Assembly: GCF_013385425.1 (NCBI RefSeq)
Contig: NZ_JACAQA010000002.1
Location: 248,001-312,000 of the forward strand
Direction: 5' to 3'
Source of the DNA: Pseudomonas gingeri
Lineage (GTDB): Bacteria; Pseudomonadota; Gammaproteobacteria; Pseudomonadales; Pseudomonadaceae
DNA: 64,000 nt
Shown here: piece by piece, positions 27,799 through 36,742 of the stretch
Numbering within the stretch: the first letter of the stretch is position 1
Layout of the letters: every line of letters starts with the position of its first letter
Translations under genes and position numbers: made by a program
The notes under the pieces: generated by a model
Database searches by the model: none
The model's input: only the letters and a program-made list of their open reading frames with translations
Told to the model about the DNA's origin: nothing

Positions 27799-27814
27799 AT
27801 ATCCAAATGGTTAT
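27799..27814 (-). promoter_or_regulatory. PcaQ-like LysR operator upstream of pcaH
   Basis: On the minus strand ATAACC-ATTT-GGATAT matches the rhizobial PcaQ motif ATAACC-N4-GGTTAA at 10 of 12 defined positions. It lies inside the larger near-palindrome spanning 27797-27816, about 105 bp before pcaH, where a LysR activator would bind. No pcaQ gene is within the window, so the regulator would be encoded elsewhere. Confidence 0.45.
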
Positions 27815-27890
27815 GGATAATGATCCTCGCGATATTCCAGCCCTACTTCGCGCAACACCTCCACACGCCGCCTTCGAGATCTGGCATCCG

Positions 27891-28760
27891 CTAACGCTGG
27901 ATGCGGAATTGTTTCGGTGACTGCCCCGTGCCGCGCTTGAAAAAGCGCGAGAAGTAGGCCGGTTCGGAAAAGCCCAGGCTGTCCGACACCTGGTTGATGG
28001 TCATGGCGGTGTAGACCAGATCGCGCTTGGCTTCCAGCAGCAGCCGCTGGTTGATCATCTGCAATGCCGATTGCCCGCAGAGGCGTCGGCACAAGGCATT
28101 GAGGTGAGCCGTGCTGATCCCCAGCGTCGCCGCATAGTGCTCGATGGGTAGATGCTCGCGAAAGCGCAGCTCCAGTGTCCGGGTGAACATCTGCAAATGC
28201 TCTCGGCCCCGTTCAAGCGGCAAGGCGTCCGGCGGCGTGCGCTCCAGACTGCGGCGACTGAGCCAGATGGACAGCACCGTGATCAACGATTGCAGCATGG
28301 GATCACGGCCGGGCTGGTGTTCACCGTATTCCCGGGTGATGGCTGAAAACAGCGTGTCCAGATACGAATGCGCGGAGCCGATCGGGTAACAGGCCGCCGT
28401 GGTCAATACCGGACTGTTGAGCGAAGCGCCGAGCTGTTCGGCCAGGGGCTGTGCCAGGCTGAGTACGTGGCCTTGAATATCCTCGGAGAACTTGAAGGTG
28501 TGCACACACAGCGCCGGCACGACTTGCAGCGCAGCGGAATCGATGTGGTGGATCTCGTCTTCGACCTTCAGTGTCGCCTGCCCTGCCTGCACGTAGAGCA
28601 GCTGCACCAGGTCGCTGTGCCGGTGGGGTTTGATTTCCCAGCCATGCAGTTTGCTGCGCTCGGGGATCGACTCGCAATGGATCAAGTCAGGGGTCGGCCA
28701 GGCGCCGGTCTCGCCGTAGAGCTTGAACACCGGAACAGGCACAGCGGATGATTTCGACAT
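27891..28760 (-). CDS. pobR: AraC-family activator, probable regulator of pobA
   Basis: The 289-residue protein has an N-terminal cupin-like sensing domain ([17 protein letters not shown]) and a C-terminal AraC double helix-turn-helix ([22 protein letters not shown]). In fluorescent pseudomonads the regulator beside pobA is of this AraC type, also called PobC, not the IclR type of Acinetobacter. It is divergent from pobA and probably senses 4-hydroxybenzoate. Its 3' end lies 76 bp from the PcaQ-like box before pcaH. Confidence 0.82.
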   Translation of the reverse strand: MSKSSAVPVPVFKLYGETGAWPTPDLIHCESIPERSKLHGWEIKPHRHSDLVQLLYVQAGQATLKVEDEIHHIDSAALQVVPALCVHTFKFSEDIQGHVLSLAQPLAEQLGASLNSPVLTTAACYPIGSAHSYLDTLFSAITREYGEHQPGRDPMLQSLITVLSIWLSRRSLERTPPDALPLERGREHLQMFTRTLELRFREHLPIEHYAATLGISTAHLNALCRRLCGQSALQMINQRLLLEAKRDLVYTAMTINQVSDSLGFSEPAYFSRFFKRGTGQSPKQFRIQR

Positions 28761-28805
28761 CTACCTCCCCTCCACAACGATCCACGAAAAGTCCATGGAA
28801 TGCAT

Positions 28806-28826
28806 CGGATATTGCCTTCATATCCG
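28806..28826. promoter_or_regulatory. Inverted repeat in the pobR/pobA divergent promoter
   Basis: CGGATAT-TGCCTTC-ATATCCG has perfect 7-bp arms around a 7-bp spacer, 90 bp before pobA and 46 bp before pobR. It is the only strong symmetrical element in the intergenic region and the natural candidate for the regulator site. AraC activators often use direct repeats instead, so another factor could bind. Confidence 0.4.
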
Positions 28827-28834
28827 CACTTTAG

Positions 28835-30100
<1,266 letters not shown>

Positions 30101-30498
30101 CTGAATTGCCCCCCACTCTTTGCGCATCATTCGACGGAACGAAAAAAACCAGCGCTCTACACTCTCGCCTTTCAGCGGCTCGGTTCACCATCATCCCGGC
30201 CCATCAGGATTTCCTCGACGCGGCAGGCCGCGAATGACTCAAGCGAAGACCCAACACCATGAGACAAAGACTTTGCCCATGACATTGCCGAGGAGGCTCT
30301 AGCGCTGTAAGCGTGTCCGCTTTTGGCCGTTTTCTGCCTGATGCAGATGGGCTGCTCTCGGCCGGAAGCACGGAAGATGACTAAACGCGTGAACCGGCTA
30401 TCGACCCAGCACGCAATGATGGCAATATGACTCTTCTTAGGAAAAGTAGCATTCGGCGCGAGGCGAAGCCGGATGTCATGCGCACAGGGATAAGGAAC
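30101..30498. other. Non-coding stretch at the left edge of the accessory island
   Basis: No supported gene is seen between pobA and the helicase gene. A minus-strand open frame of 194 codons covers part of it but has no family features and runs opposite the helicase 5' end. The stretch around 30308-30380 looks like patchwork sequence of the kind often left at recombination borders. No direct repeat of the tRNA-Leu 3' end was found by eye, so the left island boundary is not defined. Confidence 0.4.
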
Positions 30499-33231
30499 AT
30501 GGCTTCGATTCAGGTGGATGGTGAGGACAAGACCGCAAAGATCAGCGACTGGTCGATTCGCTGGAGCGACAAGTACGAAGCCCTGGAACTGACGTGTCAC
30601 TTCCCCTCCAAGAAAAAATACACCCGCCCGCTCAGTAACTGCCAGGTCTCGCCCACCCGCGAGTTGACCAATGTATTGCTGCACAAGTCCGGCAGCAAGA
30701 TCGTCACGCCTATTGCCAAAGCTATGATTTACGGCGAGCGATATGCCGTCGTGCACTACCCGGACGCCGAAAAGCCCTATATCTACAAGATGGACGGTAT
30801 CGGCTTTACCGCCCCGACATCAATGAAGGAAACGCCGGTCTTCCGCTATTTCACTACCGTGGCGAATGCCCGAAAGGATCACGCTGAGTCGAAGACCAAT
30901 CGTGAAATTGCCGATAATGTAGTGCGCCAGCTCGGAAAACTGCCCGCGATCGCTGGCACTGCCTTGCAAGCCTATTGTACGGGGCGCAACGGCACGCTGG
31001 CGCCGGGTCAGGGGCTCATCTATCCGTTCGGGCTTAACGAGAGTCAGCTTCAGGCGGTCGAGCGGGCGTTCAGCGCGCAAATCAGTGTGATCGAAGGTCC
31101 ACCAGGGACCGGCAAGACCCAAACGATCCTCAACATCCTCGCCAATATTCTGTTACGTGGGCAGACGGTAGCGGTGCTATCCAACAACAATGCTGCCGTG
31201 GAAAACGTCTACGAAAAGCTGGAGAAATACGGCCTGGGCCACTTGGTCGCCAGGCTTGGCAACCATGACAAACGTGAGGCCTTCTTCGCCGACCTGCCTG
31301 CGTGGCCATCAAGCGCGCCCGAGTCGGCACCGTCCCTAGATGAGATCCAGGCCTTGCTGACCCGCTTGAAGCAGCACCTGCAAGACCACAACAGGGCGGC
31401 ACAACTGCAAATCGAGCTGGACGAGCTGGTCATCGAGCGGCGCTACCTGCAGCAGTGGCAGGCAGAAAGCGATGTGCACGCCACAAGCTCGCTCGACAAG
31501 TACGGCCTGACACCGCGCAAGACTGCGGACCTCATGGCCTATCTGGCGTACCTCGGCGAGCAGCGCATTCATCTCAAAGACCGCATCGAGCTTCTGTTCA
31601 AATTCAGAATCTTTCGCACCAAGCCATTCGCCGAGAGAGAGGCGCGCATGGCCGTTTTCCATGCACTGCAGATGCATTACTACGACAAGTCGCTACGGGA
31701 CAAGGAAGCGGAGCTGCAGGCGTGCCGTGAATCGTTGGCACGCGCGAATTTCACGGCCCTGCTGAAAGAACTGACAACAGCATCGATGCACCATCTGAAG
31801 CAACATCTGCAACTTCAGGTACCACCGTCGGACAGCTTTGATGTCAAAACTTACTGCCGGCATTTCGATGCCTTCGTGCAGCGCTTCCCTATCCTGGGCA
31901 GCGGCACGCACTCCATCGTCAATTCGATCGCGCAAGGAGCGGTCCTCGACTACGTGATCATCGATGAAGCCTCTTTGCAGGACATCGTGCCGGGCATCCT
32001 GCCACTGGGCTGCGCAAAGAACCTGATCGTCGTTGGAGACAACCGCCAGTTGCCGCATATCCCTGTGGCACTGGGGCTTCAAGCGCCCGCCGAGGTCTAC
32101 GATTGCGAGCACTACAGCCTGCTGGATTCGTGTATTGCCGTGTTCCAGGACGCGCTGCCCAGAACCCTGCTGAAAGAACATTATCGCTGCCACCCCAGGA
32201 TCATCCAGTTCTGCAACCAGCAGTTCTACGACAACGCACTGGTGCCGATGACCGAGGACAAGGGCGAAGCCCCTCTGCGCCTGGTGGTGACAGCCAAGGG
32301 CAACCACGCCAGGAAGAACACCAACCTTCGGGAATTGGACTCCCTGCTGAAGGTGCTTGAGGACGAGGGGCAGCCTGTCGGAATGGACGGCGAAGGCCGC
32401 GGTTACATCGCCCCGTTCCGGGCGCAAGTCAACCTTTCCGACATGCACTTGCCGACGGATTTCATCAAGGACACCGTGCACAAGTTTCAGGGGCGCGAAT
32501 GCGACGAGATCGTCTTCTCCACCGTGCTGGACAAGAAGCGCTACAACCAGGAGCGGCAACGCCTGGATTTCGTCGATGATCCACGCATGATCAACGTGGC
32601 AGTTTCGCGGGCCAAACATCGCTTCACCCTGGTGACCGGCGACGAAGTGTTCGATAACAACGGCCACATCGCCGCGCTGATCCGCTACATCAGCTATTAC
32701 GCGCAGGACGAGCAGATCGTACGCGCGCCGGTGGTGTCGGCATTCGACTTGCTGTACCGCGAGTACGACCAGTCTCTGGCACGCTTGGACGCCCGCCTGC
32801 GGCCCGAGGACTCACGCTACAAGTCCGAGCAGATCGTGGCACAGTTGCTGCGCGAAGCGCTGTCAGCCCCGGCGTGCCAGGCATTGAAGTACCACACACA
32901 GATCCAGCTGGATAAGCTTGCATCGCCGGGTAGCCTCGACTGGACGGAGCCCCAACGGGCGTTCATGAGGCGCGCCAGTTGCGATTTCGTGATCTATTTC
33001 AAAGTGGGCAAGAAACCTATAGGGGTGATCGAGGTTGATGGCGGGTATCACGACCGACCCGTGCAGGCAGCTCGGGACGCCATGAAAAATGAGATTTTGG
33101 CTAGAAGTGGCATTCCTATTCTGCGGCTGCGGACAGTTGAGAGTGACATTGAGCGCAGAGTTGGCGACTTTATCGGGCAGTGGGCTAGTCCTACGCATGG
33201 CGGTATTCGCGATTCCCACATCACGTTGTAA
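30499..33231 (+). CDS. SF1 (Upf1/Dna2-like) helicase with C-terminal DUF2726/Vsr-like nuclease-type domain
   Basis: From ATG 30499, behind an AAGGAA site, the product is 910 residues; an upstream ATG at 30427 adds 24. Walker A GPPGTGKT is at 200-207 and Walker B DEAS at 489-492. VGDNRQLPHI, EHYRCHPRI, FQGRECDEIVFS and NVAVSRAKHRF are helicase motifs III-VI of the AAA_11/AAA_12 type. Between Walker A and B lies a large charged, partly coiled insertion. The C-terminus has CDFVIYF (Asp829), then EVDGGYHD (Glu845, Asp847, His851) and KNEILARSGIPILRLR, a restriction-endonuclease-like arrangement as in DUF2726 and Vsr. Such fusions occur in defence islands. Function here is unproven. Confidence 0.8.
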   Translation: MASIQVDGEDKTAKISDWSIRWSDKYEALELTCHFPSKKKYTRPLSNCQVSPTRELTNVLLHKSGSKIVTPIAKAMIYGERYAVVHYPDAEKPYIYKMDGIGFTAPTSMKETPVFRYFTTVANARKDHAESKTNREIADNVVRQLGKLPAIAGTALQAYCTGRNGTLAPGQGLIYPFGLNESQLQAVERAFSAQISVIEGPPGTGKTQTILNILANILLRGQTVAVLSNNNAAVENVYEKLEKYGLGHLVARLGNHDKREAFFADLPAWPSSAPESAPSLDEIQALLTRLKQHLQDHNRAAQLQIELDELVIERRYLQQWQAESDVHATSSLDKYGLTPRKTADLMAYLAYLGEQRIHLKDRIELLFKFRIFRTKPFAEREARMAVFHALQMHYYDKSLRDKEAELQACRESLARANFTALLKELTTASMHHLKQHLQLQVPPSDSFDVKTYCRHFDAFVQRFPILGSGTHSIVNSIAQGAVLDYVIIDEASLQDIVPGILPLGCAKNLIVVGDNRQLPHIPVALGLQAPAEVYDCEHYSLLDSCIAVFQDALPRTLLKEHYRCHPRIIQFCNQQFYDNALVPMTEDKGEAPLRLVVTAKGNHARKNTNLRELDSLLKVLEDEGQPVGMDGEGRGYIAPFRAQVNLSDMHLPTDFIKDTVHKFQGRECDEIVFSTVLDKKRYNQERQRLDFVDDPRMINVAVSRAKHRFTLVTGDEVFDNNGHIAALIRYISYYAQDEQIVRAPVVSAFDLLYREYDQSLARLDARLRPEDSRYKSEQIVAQLLREALSAPACQALKYHTQIQLDKLASPGSLDWTEPQRAFMRRASCDFVIYFKVGKKPIGVIEVDGGYHDRPVQAARDAMKNEILARSGIPILRLRTVESDIERRVGDFIGQWASPTHGGIRDSHITL

Positions 33232-33246
33232 ATCAAATCACGCTTG

Positions 33247-33660
33247 CTACGCGGGAGCTTCTTCACACAGCTCTTCGCCGACGCCCGCACCGCCTCGTCC
33301 GTACCATGGATACAACGCCAACACCTCAGCGTAGGCATCTTCGTCCTGTATCAAACTGCGGGGCTCTCCCTGCTGGCGGAGGGCTCCATCTGGTACACGG
33401 TCGCCAAACAACATAACGGCTCGGGCCGAATCGGCCTGCCGTGAGACCCAGGACAAACCCTGTATGTCAGGGCATTGGGTATGGATCGCGGCGGCCCACT
33501 GACGTGTTGCCGGATACTGGTCCTTCTCGGTATCAATCAGGTGCCGGCGCGGCACGCCCAGTTTACGAAGGGCCACACTGCCTAAATCAGCCAACACCAG
33601 ATCACGAGTGCTGTGGACTTCAGAATGGACCTGCTCTGTATGCGGCGCGGTCTCGATCAT
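33247..33660 (-). pseudogene. RES-domain toxin remnant, N-terminus lost
   Basis: The readable 137 codons contain the C-terminal half of a RES NAD+ phosphorylase toxin: a LVLADLGSVALRKLG segment, GLSWVSRQ and AVMLFGDRV are the family's late motifs. The N-terminal half with the conserved Arg and Tyr of the active site is missing. Its first codons instead overlap, in another frame, the truncated phage gene D fragment, so a deletion has joined the two. No Xre-MbcA antitoxin gene is nearby. A functional toxin is unlikely. Confidence 0.6.
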
Positions 33661-33787
33661 CGATACGCAGCTCGAATTCGTCCGATTCCATGCCGGGCTT
33701 GTCCAGCGTTCGGAGCAACAGCAAGCGGTCGTTGATCAGCGCGGTAATGTCGGCACCGTCAGCGACGACACGGAAAGTGGGTTTCAT
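33620..33787 (-). pseudogene. Remnant of P2-type phage late control/tail gene D
   Basis: The 55-codon frame begins MKPTFRVVADGADITALI and continues to FELRIDDRD, the hallmark N-terminus of gpD (baseplate hub) of P2-like phages and R-type tailocins, which is normally over 300 residues. After about 45 residues homology stops and the frame runs into a stop within the RES remnant. It indicates that a P2-like prophage once occupied this tRNA site. Confidence 0.7.
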
Positions 33788-33812
33788 TTTTGCGAACTCC
33801 AGAAACAACGAA

Positions 33813-33829
33813 CCCCGCACAAGGCGGGG
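33813..33829 (-). terminator. Short hairpin after parE
   Basis: CCCCGC-ACAAG-GCGGGG forms a 6-bp GC stem 55 bp beyond the parE stop and just ahead of the gene D remnant. On the minus strand TTCGTTGTTT follows, a weak T-rich tail. Hairpins of this appearance precede gene D in P2-like Pseudomonas prophages. Confidence 0.4.
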
Positions 33830-33883
33830 CTAATAATCCGGCACTACAAGGTTGCACCTTGTCGTTACTCTTTGCTCAGGGAG

Positions 33884-34171
33884 CTATGTGTCCAGCAAGA
33901 TCGCCGCGTAATCCATCGCGCCGTGCAGGATGTGAACGACCACGACACGGTTGGCCTCTACTCGATAGAAAATGGCATAGCTTTCATGAACCCGACGCCG
34001 GATACCGTAGCGTGGCACCAGCGGGAATGCTTGGTGCATGTCCGCCAGGCTTAGACATTTATCGCGTAGCTCGTTAATGAAGGACAACGCACGTAACGGA
34101 TTGTCTTGAGCAATGTAATCACCAATGCGCTCCAGATCACCTTCCGCTTCGTCTGTTAGCTGAACGATCAT
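33884..34171 (-). CDS. parE: ParE/RelE-family toxin
   Basis: The 95-residue product begins MIVQLTDEAEGDLERIGDYI and has PLVPRYGIRRRVHESYAIFYRV and VVVVHILHGAMDY, the core of ParE toxins, which poison gyrase. The ATG overlaps the parD stop by 4 bp, so toxin translation is coupled to antitoxin. It appears intact. RelE ribonuclease activity cannot be excluded, but the partner type favours ParE. Confidence 0.85.
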   Translation of the reverse strand: MIVQLTDEAEGDLERIGDYIAQDNPLRALSFINELRDKCLSLADMHQAFPLVPRYGIRRRVHESYAIFYRVEANRVVVVHILHGAMDYAAILLDT

Positions 34172-34425
34172 GCAGTCTTATCAGCCATCTCTGCGTATTT
34201 TGCAGCCAGTCGGTCGAACACCTCTTCCGCAGGCTTGATGCGACCCGCGTCGATGTCGCCCATACCACGAGCAATGGAAGCGTCCAGCGCGGCCAGGCGG
34301 GTTTCCCGATCCTGAACCAGCCGTACACCTTCGCGTAGCACTTCGCTTTTCGAGCCGTAGCGACCAGACTCGATGAGCTGCGTCACATAGTTCTCAAGCG
34401 GTTTTCCCAACTCGGCACTAATCAT
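34168..34425 (-). CDS. parD: ParD-family antitoxin
   Basis: The 85-residue product has an N-terminal ribbon-helix-helix (LENYVTQLIESGRYGSKSEVLREGVRLV) that binds the operon promoter, and an acidic C-terminal tail (IKPAEEVFDRLAAKYAEM) that wraps the toxin. A GGAGG-like site (AGGAT) lies before the ATG. It is the first gene of the pair, as usual, and likely autoregulated with ParE. Confidence 0.87.
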   Translation of the reverse strand: MISAELGKPLENYVTQLIESGRYGSKSEVLREGVRLVQDRETRLAALDASIARGMGDIDAGRIKPAEEVFDRLAAKYAEMADKTA

Positions 34426-34478
34426 GTTTTATCCTCCAGGTAGCCCCACATCCAGAGTAGCCAATTTAATAACTGTTA

Positions 34479-34754
34479 TCAATCCCACAACTGCACCTGC
34501 TCCGCTACCGGATCAGAAGCGTCTGGAAAGGTAATCGTTCGTGCCTGATTCCGCCGTGTGCGAGCGTCTTTCAGGGAGATGTCGGGGTAGATACCCAAGG
34601 ATATGCGCGGCTGCTGTTCTTGCCACTTGAAGCGGAAGTGCCAGGCCTTCGTGCCATTAGTCGCCACGAACAATGAAAGTCCGGCGCTGTCGCTGAGGCT
34701 GTATCCTTTGTCTTCAGGCTTTGCCTGCCTGACGGCGGTGTCTGTGAGCGGCAT
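34479..34754 (-). pseudogene. Truncated P4-type tyrosine integrase (DUF4102 N-terminal domain only)
   Basis: MPLTDTAVRQAKPEDKGYSLSDSAGLSLFV and WHFRFKWQEQQPRISLGIYPDISLKDAR are the arm-binding N-terminal domain of P4/CP4-57-type integrases. The frame ends after 91 codons, whereas intact enzymes are about 400 residues and carry an R-H-R-Y core. The gene starts 164 bp from the 3' end of tRNA-Leu and points away from it, the usual layout at an island end. It marks a decayed, immobile island. Confidence 0.8.
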
Positions 34755-34850
34755 TTAGTACATCACCCAAAAATCGAACTCAGGATGTACTAAAAAATGT
34801 ACTAAAAATGTGGGGCTGGGGTGAAGATCCACGAAAGATCTTGAAAACAA

Positions 34851-34873
34851 AAAACCTGCGCAAGGCAGGTTTT
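34851..34873. terminator. Intrinsic terminator after tRNA-Leu
   Basis: AAAACCTGC-GCAAG-GCAGGTTTT forms a 9-bp stem. It lies 45 bp past the 3' end of the tRNA on its own strand, with T-rich ends on both sides, so it can end the tRNA transcript and also a rightward one. Confidence 0.7.
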
Positions 34874-34917
34874 ATAAGGGTTTCAGAGATCTCGTCGGAT
34901 GCCCTGAAAAGCAAAGA

Positions 34918-35004
34918 TGGTGCCCGAAGCCGGAATCGAACCGGCACGCCCTTACGAGCGGGGGATTTTAAGTCCCATGCGTCTACCAGTTTCGCCATTC
35001 GGGC
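34918..35004 (-). tRNA. leuZ: tRNA-Leu (anticodon UAA)
   Basis: The 87-nt gene begins GCCCGAATGGCGAAACTGG and ends TTCGGGCACCA, with the CCA encoded. The acceptor stem GCCCGAA/TTCGGGC is perfect, the T arm contains GGTTCGATTCC, and a long variable arm (CCGCTCGTAAGGGCG region) marks a class II tRNA. The anticodon loop CTTAAAA gives UAA, decoding UUA. Its 3' end faces the integrase remnant and is the likely attachment site of the former island. Confidence 0.95.
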
Positions 35005-35101
35005 GGTAGCGCGGTGAAGCGGTCTACGCAGTGGCTTATTTTCCGAGCCAAAGCCCTTCAAAACCTGCCAGCCAACCTGGTGCCTGCGCGACAAGGGGAC
35101 G

Positions 35102-35130
35102 AATATATACATCCCCATCCGGCGAAGCAA
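35102..35130 (-). promoter_or_regulatory. Promoter of tRNA-Leu
   Basis: On the minus strand TTGCTT (35130-35125), 17 bases, then TATATT (35107-35102) lie about 90 bases before the tRNA. A GC-rich stretch follows the -10, as in stringently controlled stable-RNA promoters. The inverted repeat CGGCGAA/TTCGCCG at 35120-35139 overlaps the -35. Confidence 0.5.
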
Positions 35131-35364
35131 GTTTCGCCGACGTCAATTCCCCACGCCACACACATTTCGCAACCATCTGATTTTCAAAGAATTGCCCGGC
35201 ACCTGGCATGCCTCGAACCAGGACGCCCCCTCAAGGACCCTCCCACCTGGCCAAGTCATTGGATTTCCAAAGGTTATGCATCAAATTGATATCAGGCTGT
35301 AACTATTTCATCACAAACGGCCGCCATAATCGGGCACAGCCAAAGGATCTGGCCCCATCCCAAG

Positions 35365-35387
35365 AAGCCCGCACATGCGGGCTTTTT
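35365..35387 (+). terminator. Intrinsic terminator of an unassigned rightward transcript
   Basis: GCCCGCA-CA-TGCGGGC followed by TTTTT is a clean rho-independent terminator on the plus strand. No plus-strand gene precedes it: 35131-35364 has no supported coding frame. A small RNA starting near 35290-35330 is possible, or the hairpin serves the leftward phn transcript, whose last stop is at 35433, with a weaker T-tail. Otherwise 35005-35432 holds only the tRNA promoter. Confidence 0.55.
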
Positions 35388-35432
35388 GCTGTCTGGCGCG
35401 AAAGCGCTGGGCCTCCAAGCCCACAAACAAGG

Positions 35433-36182
35433 CTAAAGCACCCGCCCATCCCAACCAACCGTCACGTTACCCGGCAATTCTTGACGATGCTGCAGCAACC
35501 AGGCATCCAATGTATGCCCGACATGGGTCAACACGCCCTGCCCTGGCTTTAATTCTTCGATGCACTGCAATGCCAGCGTCAAATCATTGTGATTACGCGG
35601 TGCCTGGGGCTGCGGCGGCATCGAACAATCAAGCACCAGCACGTCGAGCGCTTCGCGTTGCAGCCAGGCCGTCGTCGCCGGCGGCAAGCCGACAGTGTCG
35701 GTGAGGTAGGCGATGCGCCGCCCCTGCCCTTCGAACAGATAACCCTGGGTCGGTTTTGAGTGTTGCAGTGGCAGCGCCGTAACACTGAGCAAACCGAAAT
35801 GCCGGGTTTCGAATTCAGCGAAAGGCTGACCGAAATCGAGGATGCCAGGGTGTTTGTAGAGATCGGACAAACCCTCCGGATCCACCGGACCGTGCACAGG
35901 AATCATCAACCCATGACCCCAACGCAGATGCAGCAGCCCCTGGGCGTGATCCGCGTGGTAATGGGTCTGGAAAATGCCGTTGAAGCTTCTCGGTGGAAAG
36001 CGTTCGGTGAGGTCGGGCAAGCCGCTGTCGATCAGCCAGCGCTGGTCACCACACTCGATCAGCGCGCTACAGGGCAGACGCCGCAGGCTTGCATCACCGC
36101 GGGCCAACTCGCAAGCGACACATTCGCAACCGTAGACCGGCACTTGCCGGGCATCACCGGTGCCGAGCAGGGTCAAGCGCAT
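35433..36182 (-). CDS. phnP: Phosphoribosyl 1,2-cyclic phosphate phosphodiesterase
   Basis: PhnP opens the cyclic phosphate formed after C-P bond cleavage, giving ribose 1,5-bisphosphate. The 249-residue metallo-beta-lactamase-fold protein has QTHYHADHAQGL, an early structural zinc CxC..C set (CECVAC), and a late HVGH. It overlaps phnN by 10 bp and is the last gene of the operon. Confidence 0.93.
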   Translation of the reverse strand: MRLTLLGTGDARQVPVYGCECVACELARGDASLRRLPCSALIECGDQRWLIDSGLPDLTERFPPRSFNGIFQTHYHADHAQGLLHLRWGHGLMIPVHGPVDPEGLSDLYKHPGILDFGQPFAEFETRHFGLLSVTALPLQHSKPTQGYLFEGQGRRIAYLTDTVGLPPATTAWLQREALDVLVLDCSMPPQPQAPRNHNDLTLALQCIEELKPGQGVLTHVGHTLDAWLLQHRQELPGNVTVGWDGRVL

Positions 36183-36742
36183 AGAGTTTCTCCATTAAGG
36201 CACGCCAGCAAGCACTCGACTGTGCGCTCCAGCGCTCCAGAGTTGTCGATCAGGCACAACCCTGGCACGGCCTCGGCGATCAGGTCCTCACTGAAGCGGA
36301 CATTACGCGCCAACCGTTGGTCAATTTCCGCCAGCGATTCACGTCCGCGTGCCAGCAAGCGTTGACGTAACACCGCCTGATCCACGCTCAGCAGCAACAC
36401 CCACAACTGCGGATAGCGCAAACGCGTCTGCGCCAGATGGCCACGGGAACCATTGACCAGCACGTCCTCCCCCGCCGCCAGCCAATCATCGATATCCCGA
36501 GGAATGCCATAGGACAACCCATTGGCGTGCCAGCTCAGGGCAAACTCGCCCTGAGCCTCCAGCGCAGCGAACTGCTCCGGGCTCACGCCCTCGGCCGCCT
36601 CGCCCCCCGCCTGCGCCGAACGGGTGATCACCCGCCGCGCGATACGGCATCCCCGTTCGGCCAGGCGCACTCGCGCGGCATCCAGCAGGCTGTCCTTGCC
36701 CGAACCGGAAGGCCCGATGAGATAGATCAACCTGCCTGCCAT
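36173..36742 (-). CDS. phnN: Ribose 1,5-bisphosphate phosphokinase
   Basis: Starting at MAGRLIYLIGPSGSGKDSLLD the product is 189 residues. The P-loop GPSGSGKD is near the N-terminus and the fold is guanylate-kinase-like. It makes PRPP from the PhnP product, returning the ribose to nucleotide metabolism. Start and phnM stop overlap as TGATG. Confidence 0.93.
   Translation of the reverse strand: MAGRLIYLIGPSGSGKDSLLDAARVRLAERGCRIARRVITRSAQAGGEAAEGVSPEQFAALEAQGEFALSWHANGLSYGIPRDIDDWLAAGEDVLVNGSRGHLAQTRLRYPQLWVLLLSVDQAVLRQRLLARGRESLAEIDQRLARNVRFSEDLIAEAVPGLCLIDNSGALERTVECLLACLNGETLCA

Noticed and set aside
30172..30756. A 194-codon minus-strand frame at the island edge
   Set aside because: It overlaps the helicase 5' end, has no ribosome site or recognisable motif, and its composition is irregular.
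34808..35017. A 69-codon frame across the tRNA-Leu gene
   Set aside because: It is the antisense of the tRNA, a well-known annotation artefact.
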